Source: Trichostrongylus colubriformis
Taxonomy: Eukaryota; Nematoda; Chromadorea; Rhabditida; Trichostrongylidae
NCBI GenBank assembly: GCA_963978905.1
Contig: OZ022259.1
Span: forward strand, 48,998,727 to 49,062,726
Reading direction: 5' to 3'
Length of the DNA stretch: 64,000 nt
Below are positions 45,194 through 60,978 of this stretch, piece after piece. Both the position numbers and the translations under genes were made by a program. The notes below the pieces were generated by a model. The model had not been told where the DNA came from. It saw nothing but the letters and a program-made list of their open reading frames with translations, and did no database searches. The stretch's first letter is position 1; each line of letters begins with the position of its first letter.

Positions 45194-45207
45194 TTTCCAG
45201 TTTACAG
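45194..45207 (+). promoter_or_regulatory. 3' splice (probably trans-splice) acceptor of mdh
   Basis: ATTTCCAG ends at 45200 and TTTACAG at 45207, directly before the ATG at 45208. Either gives a leader of 7 or 0 bases before the start codon, typical of trans-spliced nematode mRNAs. Confidence 0.55.
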
Positions 45208-48757
<3,550 letters not shown>

Positions 48758-49794
48758 CCCATCCTCATTTGCAGCTCTGTATATGTACTCTTAACATCCT
48801 AGTGTCGTTAAACTGGTTTAAAAGAGATAGGTATGTATGATGTATTATTGCCTCGCTCATAAATTTTATATATTAATTGTTGTGCTCGTCTGAATCTGTC
48901 GACAGTAGTTGTTTCTACTACGTTCAAAAGAATTTACTTGTGCAAAGCGATGGAGTATCTGGAAACGATTCTTAACCTGACCGATGGCATAGTGTATGGC
49001 ATTACTTCCACAAGTATCATGTCACAATCCGGCCTCTTCTACCTGTTAATGCTTTAATACTACTTCGGCAATTCATGGTTGGTGCATTGTGTGATCGTGC
49101 TTGCAGAGGGAGAATGGACCTTCTTTGTTCTTGCTGGAATGAGATTCCTTGCTTGCATTTCTGTGGCAGCAGTTCTGCTTCTGCTGTTGCAATTCTCTGA
49201 AATAAAGTGGAATCAAAATGGTGGAAAATAAGCAGGACGTTGCAGTCCACACAGAAAGTCACTGGTTCGAATTTTTGACTCATTGTTCGCTAATCAAATC
49301 TGCAAGGATCCCTGGAGCCAGGCCCCTTCATCAGATTGTGCAAGACTACTGAATTCTTAGAGGCAAAGTTGTAACGAGACGGTTTAAACCTTTTCCATTC
49401 TCGGCAATGTTGATGAATTTTGTCGCTCTCTCAGCTTGAGCCGCATCGATTTTTTTAGAGATGAACTCTACTGTCTGTGCGCGTTAATAGACTTCTAATT
49501 AACACCCGAGTGAAAGTGTAGCTGGGGACATACCGAAAAACCTTATGTGTTAAAAACTGATCAGTAGTTGCTGTAATATCTCCTGAGAGAGCTCGCAGTA
49601 AACAAAGCCAACGCAGCTCCCACTCTGGTGTTATCACCCTTACTTTTTCACTATCATGAAATTTCTTGAATATTTTTGGTCCCAGCTTTTGCCATTATCC
49701 TTGCTCCCTTTATCAGCATCGCACGAATTTACGAGCCCCTGTCTTCTCTACACGACCGTTGTTATTTATTGTGCTCAACAAGTTGCTATGAGTA
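48758..49794. other. Intergenic, mdh to MRPS31
   Basis: Holds the mdh 3'UTR; no AATAAA is seen close by. A minus-strand frame at 49283-49017 (88 codons, containing FEPVTFCVDCNVLLIFHHFD) is open but unrecognised. A polypyrimidine/ATTTATTGT stretch precedes the acceptor at 49804. Confidence 0.4.
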
Positions 49795-49804
49795 TTTCTT
49801 GCAG
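49795..49804 (+). promoter_or_regulatory. 3' splice (probably trans-splice) acceptor of MRPS31 gene
   Basis: TATTTCTTGCAG ends at 49804, three bases before the start codon. Confidence 0.5.
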
Positions 49805-49807
49805 GGT

Positions 49808-52341
49808 ATGTTGAAAAAATTTGTGCCATCATTACGGATGGTCAGTCAGTCTTTCAGATTGCTATCAAGTGAAAGTGATGGAAATGACTCGAAGGTATGT
49901 TACTATATCATAGTACGGCTCGATATTTTTGCTTATTCTGGGAAGTTCCTTTTTTACTTTTTCGATGGAAGGCTCTGAGATCTTTCACCGCAAACATTAC
50001 TATCTGTTCCTGAAGAAAAGCTTTGAATTGTTCACATATATCAATATCTATTTATATCCGCATATACGCGTTAATAGGGGAAGAAACCTGGTGCTTTGCC
50101 TCAATATTACAATTAATTTCTGTCTTCCAGCGACCTCCAGGTAACATGAAGGATGTGCTAGGCGATGAACTCCTCGATGCTGTGAATGCAGTGGTTGATG
50201 ACCTCCACCAGAGCGATCCCACGAATAAGAAAGTGTACGTAATCCTTCTATACATGGCCTTTATTTTTTGAATTAACCATTATCAATCGTTTGAACTGTG
50301 TTTGTTATTTCAGAACGAAAAACACATTGATCTCGAAATTGATGTCTCATGAGAAAGCGACATTTGATGAAGCAACGGGAGCACAAATGCAAGAGATGCT
50401 TGATGATAAAGCCATTCAGGAACTACTCGAATCCGTCGCTGTGGACGCAAAACCGGCCACCACTCTACCGAATAAGTAGGTCGACCACTCTATTGATTGT
50501 TTTTCCCATTAATCACACGTCTTTAGAAATATCCAAGAACGCCAGGAGCGTCGAGGTTTGCTGCTCCTTCGGAAGGAAATTTTCTATCAGGCTGTTCAGG
50601 TACGGTGATTTATCTGAAATAAGTTCTTATGTGTTCGACATGATTCATCTGAAATACGTTCTTATGTGTTCGATATTGCTAATGTTTGTTTAAGAGTGGT
50701 ATCAAGTCTAAAGAGGCACAGAAGTTGGCAGAAAATGCCGTTAACGAAGCGCAGGAGCGGCTGGCGGCTCAAAGAAAAGCGCGGTTGCAAGGAGTAGAGG
50801 TTTGAGAATATAAATATCTTTTGCAATAGGGAATGTGAATATTGCTTGCATTTTTTGAGGACAGTTTTGATAAATACTGAACTTTGAGATTGCTGAGGAA
50901 ACCGAAAAGCAACAGAAATTGAAACGAGCAGAAGAAGAGCAGAAATTTTACGATTACGCATTCCAAATGGCTGAGTTCGTTTTTTTTTTCAACTTCGCCC
51001 CTCCCCCTTCTTTGTCTTTCGCAGTGAGTGGATTATTTCAGAAAAATGTTATACCAAGATGACATCCTTGGTGACGGAGGCCAAGCTCGTAAAACAATCA
51101 CGCCGGATCCTACAGTGCCATCGTTGCTGAAGGGGTCGAAAAGGCTTGGAATATGGAAGAACTTTGACGGATGTCAGGATCACAGCCTTGGATTTTGGTC
51201 TGAATGGGATCTCAGAGCTGCTAAGTACGTCTTTGACATTTATCGGGAAAATGTTGGCGCTGTGTAGGAGGAACCGATGCGGGATCATGAACGCTATCCC
51301 GGCGCGGTATTTTCGCTATGGGCTCAGCGAGGACCATAAGCCGGAAATCGCGTGGCGCAACACCGCATTGGTTCCTTCTCAACACCCGAGATTATTAGCA
51401 CATGCTTACGCCTCTAAGGAGGCCTGACTAGAAATATAGACTTATATGATTACCAAGTGGTAGGACAGAGCATGATTTCTTCGAAGTGTTCGAAATAAAG
51501 TTTTTCTTTAATCCAGGAATTGATAGGTGAAATGTTCCTTTTCAAATTTGGGAAAAAAATGCTGTGTGGGCGGGAACGAGACGGTCAGTCTATACGAAGA
51601 ACTTGTATCTCATCGTTCTGTCGATGGTTGAAAATTTCAGACACATGTCCATTCAGTTATATGACTGATACAAAGTTTCGGCGGGGAGAGAGGATCGTAG
51701 CATTATATGCGATGTAATACCTGTGGACCGATGGCTTTGCGATTTTGAGTGAAAAAAATTAGCAAAAATAGTATTTCATATCATTTCGTTAACAATTTAG
51801 AATCATGAATCAGTCACTTGGTCCAGAGAATTCTTTTGAAGAACAAATACTATGGACAGAGCAAGGAAAGCAGTGGCCTTATCCGATTGATAACGAGTAC
51901 ATGTTGGGGTCAGAATCTGAGGTATGGTTTCACATGATTCCTACGTTCCTCTTTCTGTACTATAAACTCTTACTTTCATTAAAACACAGTAATTTCCGTT
52001 TAGGTTCCATTTTATGAGCATATTTTCTTGGAGAGGCATCTTGCCGGTCTGGGACTACCAAAGGATGGCCCTATTGCCCACTTTATGGAGTTGGTGAGTG
52101 TTACTATAGTGGATTACCTGCAAGCGTTTTATTCGTTAGCAGTGTTTTTGCCGGAAAGGCAACGTTTTCATTCGAATTTTCATTGTTTGAGGTTTGTGTC
52201 GGTTTATCGAAGAATCCATACATGAAAATAGAGAAGAAGATGGAGCATCTGAAGTGGTTCGCAAATTTCTTCAATGAAGAAAAGCAAAAGTTGATCAAGA
52301 AGTTGCACGAGGAAGAACAGCAAGCTGCGCTGCAGGCATAG
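49808..52341 (+). CDS. mrps-31: Mitochondrial small-subunit ribosomal protein mS31 (MRPS31)
   Basis: Ten exons (49808-49894, 50131-50234, 50314-50475, 50527-50599, 50695-50799, 50889-50974, 51042-51224, 51801-51921, 52004-52093, 52192-52341) encode 386 aa. All phases agree. The protein belongs to the mitoribosome small subunit. The N-terminus (MLKKFVPSLRMVSQSFRLLS) is a presequence. The middle is helical and charged (for example NAVNEAQERLAAQRKARLQG), as in the family. The C-terminal third is diagnostic: LGFWSEWDLRAAK, FEEQILWTEQGKQWPYPIDN, FLERHLAGLGLPKDGPIAHF, VGLSKNPYMKIEKKMEHLKW and FFNEEK, matching vertebrate MRPS31. Length is close to human (395). Introns 5 and 9 end in TTTGAG and intron 4 in TTTAAG; intron 7 is 576 bases without coding content. 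It lies 1.05 kb downstream of mdh on the same strand. Confidence 0.93.
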
Positions 52342-52421
52342 TGATATTGGGGAGTTTGTAGGAATTTTTAGCTGTTAGGTTGTAACTATTGTTTTGTTAT
52401 TCAAATTTTTGTTATTGCTTG

Positions 52422-52501
52422 GAAATATTTTTGTACATAGAAGGAGAGTAATGAAAACCTGAAAATATTTCCGTACATAGAAGGAGAGTAATGAAAATCT
52501 G
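52422..52501. repeat. 40-base tandem duplication in the MRPS31 3' flank
   Basis: Two near-identical units contain GTACATAGAAGGAGAGTAAT, each followed by GAAAA. It begins about 80 bases past the stop and probably lies in the 3'UTR. AATGAAA in each unit may be a variant poly(A) signal. Confidence 0.8.
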
Positions 52502-52731
52502 CTACCACTGGATTCATTTCTGATACACCGACACTGCGTTTCTGTAAAGCGAAAGTCTACAGAGGATTCCTTCGGGGGAGGGGGGGGGGGCGTATATGGT
52601 TTTTTGGTAGGGAGATGGTCGTACTTGGCATTTGTTTGTCTTGTTGAATGGAGATTTCAGAATTTTGTGGTACTTAATTTTGTGAGTTTTTGTCGGTTGT
52701 TTATTACGATCCATTTTATAGCAAGGATGTA
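52502..52731. other. No gene seen; poly(G) run
   Basis: A G-rich run at about 52575-52590; nothing else noted. Confidence 0.4.
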
Positions 52732-53463
52732 CAGGGGGTGCCAAAAAAGTAGTTTTGTTCCTCCACTTTCAACCACACTTAATTCGAACTGCAGCTAATT
52801 CTGTTGAAGTATTTTCATCCCCAGATTCAAGAGCAGATCTCACTCTATCTTTATACTCCGTGGCAGCCTTCTGCACGAGCAGGAACGGGAGCGAGGAAAG
52901 AGTGAACAAGATGTGTCACCTCAACTGGGCAAAATCCGAAATTTCGTCGCCCTTGTTCACAACCCTGCTGAGGTCCGTTAACTCTGGGTATCTGACAGGA
53001 TTCATACTAGGTGGTGTTCTTTGACATTCCGGTTTTTTCCGGGTTCCCTTCGTTTTCAAGAGCTAAAACGTGCCCTTACTACTAAAACCCCTCCGGAGGC
53101 GGATTTGAGGCGTGAAAATGATATTTCGGATCATAGCAGCCTTGTCCAAGCAACAGAGGCTCTGTGACTCCCACGAACCGAAGGGCCTATCCTCAGGAAG
53201 CTTCCCACAGAAGACCTACCACGGAGCCTGGCTTCACCGTTTTAAGCGGACCTTGATAGTGTAGGTACTCCGAAGCCCGACTGCGGCAAATGAAAGCTAT
53301 ATTTTTATAAAGGTGAACGTAGGGAGCCACAGTTTGTTCCTGCTTTGAGAGAAAGATTTCGGGAATATTTTGCCCCAATCCTTTTATTTCTTTCGTTTCC
53401 CTATGTTTTGTATAATTGGCAGATGTGAGCCGTGGGCTAAATTACTTTTTTTGGCACCCCCTG
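52732..53463. mobile_element. Non-autonomous TIR transposon (732 bp)
   Basis: Termini CAGGGGGTGCCAAAAAAGTA and ACTTTTTTTGGCACCCCCTG are inverted repeats, flanked by TA at 52730-52731 and 53464-53465. This fits a Tc1/mariner-type insertion. No transposase motif was found; a 90-codon frame (52755-53024) is uninformative. The same right end occurs at 1-146, so the family has at least two copies in the window. Confidence 0.85.
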
Positions 53464-54361
53464 TAGTTCGGTGGTCCACTTGTTCCCTCGTACCCTGGAG
53501 TAGGAAAAAGTCAGGTGTAATTATGCGAGCCACTTAGTTCGGGACCAGGCTGTACCATGTTTTCTATATGAAATTTTGGTTCATATCTAGAAAGAAAGAA
53601 CTCCGGAGTAAGTACGGTGGAGATGCGCTACTATGCGGATGTTGCAAAAATCTTTTGCCTCAAGTAAAATAAAGATGTCAGCTGCTCCATTCCAGATGAA
53701 TGTGGCGCTTTTCGTTCAAGAAGGTGTGAGATCATATTAGCGCTTAATGTAGTTTTACTTTAAGAAGATAGGCCGGAAGTTCCTGAAGAGACATCCCGTA
53801 GACGAGAGCTACAGGAGAAAATGTAGAACATTACTATCGCTTTCTTGAGAATGACTCCTACAATCCCCAACAAAACGGCTGTTCATATTGGAACGCAATA
53901 TTGCGCCAAGGCTGCATAAGTTCAATATTTTAAACAAGTAATTGATATTTTGAAGTGATTTTTAGGACAGTAATCGGAAGCATCGTTTTTGCATTAGTCG
54001 GACCAAACAATCAGTAGGGTTGATGAATTGGTTTTGTGTGTATGAAGCAGTGTGAGACTTCCAAAAGCCTTTCGAAGCTTTTCTGAATCTTTTGGAATGA
54101 ATTTTTGGAAGTCTCACATTGTTTCATACGCTATCAGTTAACATGAGGCTTCGAAACAAGACAATAATCATGCGAATTTATACTGTGTTCAACTTGAATC
54201 ATGAACACGCTGATATGCACTGTGGTTGACCCACGATAGATATTTAGTGGATCAAATGTGAATTCAAGTACCACCCCGATTACAAACAAAACTTTAGTGA
54301 AAAATCAAAAATTGATTAACGGTATGCAGCGTGTCCGAGACAGTGTTGATCAGCGCGGTAA
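53464..54361. other. No gene; contains a 90-base palindrome
   Basis: At 54040-54129, GTATGAAGCAGTGTGAGACTT is inverted against AAGTCTCACATTGTTTCATAC, with a CTTTCGAAGCTTTTC loop region. It may be a small foldback element. Nothing else is supported. Confidence 0.6.
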
Positions 54362-54560
54362 GGCCACTTTCGTACTCAGTGCCGGTAGGGCGTGGCTGAC
54401 TCAGTGCTGGCAGGGCGTGGCTGCGTTCACAGGCGATGAGCCAGAAAAGTACGAGGGAGGTGCAGAGACGACGCAGCCAATGAGGCGGGGTGGGATAGGC
54501 GGAGACGCCGAGACATGCAGCCACATCCTGCCGCCGGCATCGCAGAGTATGAACGCGGCC
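54362..54560. repeat. MITE of the GGCCGCGTTCATACT family
   Basis: GGCCACTTTCGTACTCAGTG at the left and GCAGAGTATGAACGCGGCC at the right are flanked by TAA on both sides (54359-54361 and 54561-54563). GGCAGGGCGTGGCTG is doubled near the left end. Confidence 0.8.
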
Positions 54561-55096
54561 TAACTTGTTCTTTGTTTGACGTTCTTTGAACTGGATGATG
54601 GTAACGGCATGCAGGTACTGGCCAAGTTCGTCACCGTACTACACTTCTACTTGGTACTATGAGATTTAGAATGGCCAAAATGATATAGTGGTTTAAATGA
54701 AAATATCATGAGAAAATGGAAACCGTATGCATGGCTCACTCTGAAGGAATTATTCAGCGCAGAAAGTTCAGTTATCTTCATCGTCCCACTAATGAGCACA
54801 GCAACCAGAATACAAGAATTTTTGATGATTTGGGTGAAAGACAAAAACGTGGCGCATCCCAGTGAAAGGCTGATTGGCGAGGACCACTCATTATTTTTTG
54901 ATATTGTACACATGCATTACAGCAGGTAGTGGAGAGTCACACTTTTTTTTGAAGAATTCATTCAGGAATTACTACACTGCGCATTCGGCGTTTACTGTTG
55001 TTATAAGTCGAATACCTATACAAGTGTCTACGTACTGGTGAACGTGATCAGATGCATGACGCAAAGTGGGCAAACTTGTGGACGGCAACCACTTTG
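54561..55096. other. No gene seen
   Basis: Overlapping short frames on both strands (54647-54929) without motifs. Confidence 0.4.
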
Positions 55097-55270
55097 GGTC
55101 GCGGTCGTACTTTGCCGTGCCGGCGGCAGGGCGTGGCTGCGTATGTCTGCGTCTCCGCCTATGCCAACCTGCCTCGCTGCCTTTGTCATCTCTGCACCTC
55201 CTCCGTGCCACTCTTCCTCGCTGCCTGTGAACGCCGCCACGCCCTGCCGGCGGTGAGTATGATCGCGGCC
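55097..55270. repeat. MITE of the GGCCGCGTTCATACT family, reverse orientation
   Basis: GGTCGCGGTCGTACTTTGCC at the left and GTGAGTATGATCGCGGCC at the right, then TTA. GGCAGGGCGTGGCTGCGT is inverted against CCGCCACGCCCTGCC. Its interior aligns with 54362-54560 in the opposite orientation. The 108-codon frame crossing it is not called. Confidence 0.75.
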
Positions 55271-56891
55271 TTACTCTGCATCAAACTCGGGAGCCAAGTT
55301 GAGGTTCAAATGGGCATATTTCTTTTTTCGGACGATTTTTTGACAGTTTATCACCCGAGAAAGTGGAAGGTTGATTAGTTGCATAGGTGAGACTTGATAC
55401 GGTATTTGGTTCTCAACCATTCATGAGCAAGCCGCTTGCAAATCCCAGACCATTTCGAGCGTTAATTTTGCCTACTAATTTATGTTTTAAGCAACTAGCA
55501 CAGACGATGGCTCTTCATATGACGAGCTCTCAGGTAAGATACCTCGGCTTGTTGTCATAAATATGCTGTAAGGCTGAATATTCCTAGTAACTCATTTTTC
55601 AAGCAGCTGGAATTAGGCTAGGGTTGAGGGAGCTGCTCAGCGAAACATCAGGCACTGAGCTATTTATTTTCAAGGATTCAAAGCTTTCATGGGAAGGGGG
55701 TCAGCGTTTTTGAGTATTCAACTTCCATTTGCTACTTTCACTGAGCATATCTCCAGAAAGTTCATATTTGCTACGTTGTATGGGATCGTACTGGCGAAGC
55801 CGAGCGACGAGTGGATCGTACCGAGCGACTGAGCAGATGCAGATGAAGAAGTAGGTGGGAAGAATATGACTGAAAAGTTTATTTTGTTCTGAAGTAAAAC
55901 TAATATACTTTCAAGCAGTTTTTCAGTAATTTGGAACGTCGGCGTTTCCAGTCTTTCTTACCGATTCTCTTGGTAACTCGAGTCATTTCTCTACCAGGGA
56001 CGGCAATGAGTAGAAAGATCGTTTAAGCAGATTCAGGGGCTACCACTAAGAGGAAGTTTCAATTAAGAAAATCTCGTTTAAAAATATGAACAGCACTACT
56101 CAAACCTAAGGTAAGCTATCAAAAAAATATTTTGAAAAATAATTCGAAAAATCAACACAATTTAAATTTGAAAATTATAAACTTGATAAAGTAGGAATTA
56201 ATAATGATTTCCAATTCAGTGTGAAAAAGAAACCGTGCGTCCACTGCTGAGCTACTTCTCATGTCTGAAAACTTTAATTGCTACACAAGAAAAGTGCTTC
56301 ATGCCCTAAAATGTCTTTCCGGTACTATCGCAATGAGGTGGGGTGGGGGCATCTTCCAAAATGAAATATTGGTGAAAGTTTTCTTAAAATGAAGATTTAT
56401 ATTTAAATATTTACTTTTGATTGTATTGTTTCGAATTGAGCGATTAGTTAAAAAGATAATTAATTAATAAAGTTGCACACCTAGCATCATTAAGGGATCT
56501 TTTGAAGGTCAATCTGTATATTCAAACGTATTTTTTGCCTAAGCCTTGTTGTTAGAGGATGAGGGAAGGAATCCTTTAACCTCCTATAGGCTTAGGTAAA
56601 AATAGCGTTCATAGTGAGATGCCTCGCTCATTACGATGCACCGCTTCTCTCCTGCGGTTGGCCCAAAATCTCCTCTGCTCTGACAAAGTGCCATAGAGCA
56701 GTTCCTTTAAAATACCCAGATTACATTGGCCCAATCACAAGATGTGACCAAAAAGATGCTTCATATTCTGTACAATGGTGTTTAAGTTCTGTTAATGTTC
56801 TGGTGAGTCACATGCACTCATAAATAAATGATTAAAATAAAAAAATACTCGATCAAATTTCTAGTTACCATCGTCTAAGTGTTAATCGCAG
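55271..56891. other. No confirmed gene; one possible first exon
   Basis: At 55507-55533, ATG after CACAG opens MALHMTSSQ and ends at a strong CAG|GTAAGA donor. It could be the first exon of the gene with the exon at 56892, but a linking exon is missing and the phases differ (0 versus 2). The GCCTAAGCCT and CCTATAGGCTTAGG pieces at 56535-56596 belong to the CCTAAGCCTAGG foldback family. Confidence 0.3.
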
Positions 56892-57027
56892 GGCTTCTGA
56901 GGTGCCCTTGACCAAAAATCACACACCCGTTGCAGTGATGTCATCACTCGCCACAGATCGCACAGACGTCGTCGTGCATGCTGCTGCTGCTTTCCGGGCT
57001 GGCGCTGGTGTTGTGCACGTCTGGCAG
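56892..57027 (+). CDS. Candidate internal exon, unidentified
   Basis: Bounded by TTAATCGCAG and CAG|GTGAGC, this 136-base stretch is open in one frame: ASEVPLTKNHTPVAVMSSLA, then TDRTDVVVHAAAAFRAGAGV and VHVWQ. GC content and codon use look more gene-like than the flanks. The tail faintly recalls the AAGA-x-VH strand of BKACE (DUF849) TIM-barrel enzymes, which is too weak to name. No certain neighbour exons were found. Confidence 0.35.
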
Positions 57028-59397
57028 GTGAGCGAATGTGTGTTGTGTCCGTGGTCTGTCGTCGACGGGCGCTCTTAGCATTTTTCATGCTCTCTCGCTG
57101 AGACCGCTATATATTTTCGCTCACTTCTCACGTGCCTAAACAATGCATTGTTCGGCCGTTATTCACACTTCGTTGTTCCTTGTACGACCATTACCAGCCA
57201 ATTGACGTCCCCTTACAGTATCATGCGATTCCTTCGAAGTGAACGCTATTACAAATTTAGAAAGCGGATTTTTTCCAATAGCTGTAAGAATAGGCCATTG
57301 CGCATACAAACATCTCAACAATATCAAGTGGAGATCGGATGCATGGCGCATGCTAGGCAAACTGATCGATAGCACCTACTTATATCTAACTAATTAATTA
57401 ACTAATCTGTGAGGGTAGATGGAACACGTATGCAACGGTTTCTCCGCTACCTCACCTCACTGATTGTGAGGACCTTTGGGATTTAAGGACAATGGTTCCT
57501 AGGCGGTTGCAAAGCGAAGTGAACCATTTGAGTTTTTATTTTTTATTTTCTAAACAAGTAATTAGCATTTAATGTTGCATATTATACCTAAACATAGTTA
57601 ATCTGTAAGAGTAGATAAGCAACTTGTGCCTTACGCCAATCCTGTCGTGATCAGTGACCCGCCTGTTCGATTGGCTCCTACCTGAATCGTAACCAGTGCA
57701 TATACTGGCTCCCAAATCTCTTTTTTTTCTGTGATTCTGTCCATTCTCTACTTGCTGAGGTTTTCCAGTTGAGACTTTCTTGCCGTTAATGAAGTTCATT
57801 GAGATTGAAGTTTATTTTATGTTAGAGGAGAACTTTGCACAAAGTTTATCGATGTTCCCATTAAGCAAATGATTTACTCAACGGCGGCGCAGTTATTACG
57901 TCAACGTTTCCCATTACATTCACCTTCAGATCCCTACTACAAATTGCATCTGAAAATAGCACAATGCCACTCACTAGTTCCTCATGTAGGTTTATTCGAG
58001 TTGAAGATAAAGTCCTTTATTTCGGAAATTAAATGCGTCATTTTAGTAACGGCTAGTGAACTCACTTTCTTATTTGCCGAAACGAACATAAAGAAGAACA
58101 GAAAAAAGTTTGTCGCTTCAAATAAAAATTTATAAAAAAATCCGATGCCGTGCCCATTCTTTTATCACTATTTTTAGAATTAGTTCGTATGAGTGGTTTA
58201 CTGGTCCTTACTGCTAGGCGAATAGCGCCCATGGAGACAATTTTTGTGCTATAGAAGAGAATGTGTTACGTACCAGCTGATATATAATCTGCCAGTGCGA
58301 TTTTTGATCTTACCTCATTCTGTCTTAGCTGACAGCGTTTTTTCAGTTTCCCTTGAAATTTGAATCCCTTTGCTTTATATCTGAGATCGAATCCGAAGCA
58401 TTACTAGGAGCATTTTTCACACCCTTTGAACTTACCGGCTTTATTACTATTGCTATCTATCAATATTTATCAGTATTCCATGGTGATAATTAGTTTTCAC
58501 CTGAAGCAGCTTTGAGTGTAAGAATATTCTGATACTTTCGTGTTCCGAGGTGCTTGCGTTTTCCGATTTTCGATTTTTTTCCTCTGAACTGCTCTTTTGT
58601 ACCTGCTATGCTGAAATCAGTCCACATAGCCATCTGGTGACAGCAGCTGTGATCAACCAGTAGTAACAACCTCATTGCTCTTTTTATTAAATTGACTGAT
58701 GCTTTTAAAATAGCAGATTTGATCATTGTACTTGAAAATTCGAAACTATGCATCTGCATCTGCATGCTAATTATGCGAAGTGAACCAAAATTTTGAGCTC
58801 AATCATAACAGAGATGAAATTGGTTGGAAAATAGTTTTCAGTATAACTTCTATTTTTTTCAAATTTTAAAATTTATTCGATCGACGAGTAAAGCCCTTCT
58901 CAGTAGATTCCGAAGATGTATGAAGAGTTTCAGATTTAGCAAACCTCTGAGCGAAGCGGGGGCCCTGGATGAACGATAGTAGGTCTCAGACCTGAATTCA
59001 TAAGCCATCGTAACTCAAAAGACGGGGAAAGGTGGAAAAAACCTTGAACCAGCCATTGAAATCTGGCGGCGGGTCAAATGCGTGGCGTACTCTATGAAAT
59101 CGATCGATGCTGGGTCTTTTTCCGGGTTTCAATGCAAACTCTTATCGGTTAACATGTCCCCACCTGTAGCGACTGTGCATGTGAGTCGATACGACGAGTT
59201 GACAGGTTTAACTGGTTGGTCGATTGCCAAGAACATGCTGAAACATGTGAACAGGTTAAAACAAGTTATGGGAACCATCCACGGCCGATTTCAATGAATA
59301 GACTATCCTGTACATTTCTACAGTCTTCTGTTATGTGTTCTCTATCGCTTTCTGCTTAAATAGGGTCCACCATGACATAATAAGATCCCCTCTCCTG
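57028..59397. other. No gene seen
   Basis: Short frames only. The minus-strand 91-codon frame at 58765-58490 has no motif. Confidence 0.4.
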
Positions 59398-59587
59398 AAT
59401 GGCTTCAATACGACCCCTGGGAAATTTCGCCTCATGTGCTTACCCCTTCCCCCTTCCCCCTCCTTCAGAAGAAAAGCTGTGGAACTTGGGATGCTACGAC
59501 GTGGGCTTCAATGCGACCCCTTCAGAATCTCGCCACATATGCTTACCCCCCCCCCTCTAGAAGAAAAGCTGTCGAACATGGGATGAT
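59398..59587. repeat. Imperfect tandem duplication, unit about 90-100 bases
   Basis: GGCTTCAATACGACCCCTGG ... AGAAGAAAAGCTGTGGAACT recurs as GGCTTCAATGCGACCCCTTC ... AGAAGAAAAGCTGTCGAACA, each unit with a C-rich run and a GGGATG end. Confidence 0.75.
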
Positions 59588-59851
59588 ACCTGGTGGGGGA
59601 TTGATGGATGTTTTGTATGAAAACTGAAAACTAGCGAGGGTGCTATCGCAATGAGGGGGGGGCATCTTATAATAAGTTGCTCATCTGAGTATCCTGGAGA
59701 GATCCTTGCGGGGTCAACCTGCACATTCAGGCGTATACTTTTGCCTGAGCCTTAATGAAGGGAAGAAGATGATCGTATCCCCGTAAGGGTTGGGTAAAAA
59801 TAAAGTATGATCCCCCCCCCTCCATTGCTGTGGCACCTTAGCGAGATTAAT

Positions 59852-59990
59852 ATGGGAAGTAGTGAGGAATCAGCGAATATGTGCAGCATTGAAAACGAAC
59901 CCTCTTCTCAGTCAGCCGTTGAAACTCAACCGAATAATCCTCGACACAATGTCGATCAGAGCCTCGCTTCATTTCCCTTTCTACGGGTTT
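59852..59990 (+). other. Source-like copy of a sequence also carried by the MITE at 60314
   Basis: An open frame from ATG 59852 reads MGSSEESANMCSIENEPSSQ, then SAVETQPNNPRHNVDQSLAS. About 60 bases of it recur at 60422-60480 (MGSSKESANMCSIETNPLPS). Whether it is an exon is not known. Confidence 0.45.
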
Positions 59991-60313
59991 CCTGTTCACT
60001 TCTTTTTCAAAGCACATTTTCTTTTCTTTTTTTAAACATTCGTCCTCAGATATCTACTACACAATAGCTCTCAATCATTTTGTTGGAACATTTACATTCT
60101 TCTCGAATCTATGCCTTTTCCCCTTGCTTATGCATTCGAAGTTTCCATGACAAAGTTTCTGGTGAACGGTGCTATATTAATGATTTGGGGGTGGGGGTTG
60201 GCGAGCAACTTGTTAAATGTTGCTTATTAGCATCCCTTTACCGGCTGACAGTGTCAATGGCTTATCGTAGATGTTAATCAAATAGATACTAATGTGTTCC
60301 TGTGAAATTAAGG

Positions 60314-60563
60314 TACAGTTCATTTCGGAGCGCTTGATAGGGCGTGACCTACGGACTTGGATGAGAGTGTATCAAAATCTTTTACCCCCTCACATGCTCT
60401 CACTCTTGCCACGCACTCTTAATATGGGAAGCAGTAAGGAATCGGCGAATATGTGCAGCATTGAAACGAACCCTCTTCCCAGCCAGCGCTCCGAAATGGG
60501 TCCCACTCACCCATGTCCGTAGGCCACGCCCTATCAAGAGCTCCGAAATGGAGTATAACTGTT
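60314..60563. repeat. Foldback MITE of the TACAGTYCATTTC family, copy 2, with an internal passenger
   Basis: TACAGTTCATTTCGGAGC at the left is inverted against GCTCCGAAATGGAGTATAAC at the right, with GATAGGGCGTGACCTACGGA against TCCGTAGGCCACGCCCTATC. The interior includes the passenger at 60422-60480, which the shorter copy at 38574-38698 lacks. Confidence 0.7.
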
Positions 60564-60764
60564 CAACCTTTATATTGGGCACATTACTTTTCGCCATTGG
60601 ACAAATTGCACCTCCCCTTCATCACTATGGCGCCGACGGAAGCTTTGCCTCATTCTGTGGTAAACAAATTCATACTCCTTGAATGCTTGTTCGAAGACAG
60701 TGGAACTTGTGAATCTGTGCTGGAGCTTTATGTCCCATGCATATGCTAAGGGTATGTACAGTTA

Positions 60765-60978
60765 GAACAGAAAATTGGCGTGGCCGCGTATGGCGTGCGA
60801 CAAGATGGTGCGAGATGGGAGGGGGGGGGGAGCCGTACTAGTTGAGTTTTGAAGCGATCACGCCTAGAATGTGGTGTACAATGCTTCATGATTTTATGGT
60901 TAAGATCCATCCAGTACTGCGCCCATAGCTCGCACCATCGCGTCGCATGCTGGGCGCCGCGAAGCGAATTTTTTGTCC
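60765..60978. repeat. MITE of the GGACAGAAAATTCGC family, copy 2
   Basis: GAACAGAAAATTGGCGTGGC at the left and CGCGAAGCGAATTTTTTGTCC-type right end, flanked by TTA and TAA. AGATGGTGCGAG is inverted against CTCGCACCATCG. Confidence 0.7.

Noticed and set aside
49017..49283. 88-codon minus-strand frame between mdh and mrps-31
   Set aside because: Open, but with no recognised motif and no splice context. Possibly a transposon scrap, not supported.
51225..51800. Open frames inside the seventh intron of the MRPS31 gene (for example 51146-51427)
   Set aside because: The exons on both sides join in phase and match the family without them.
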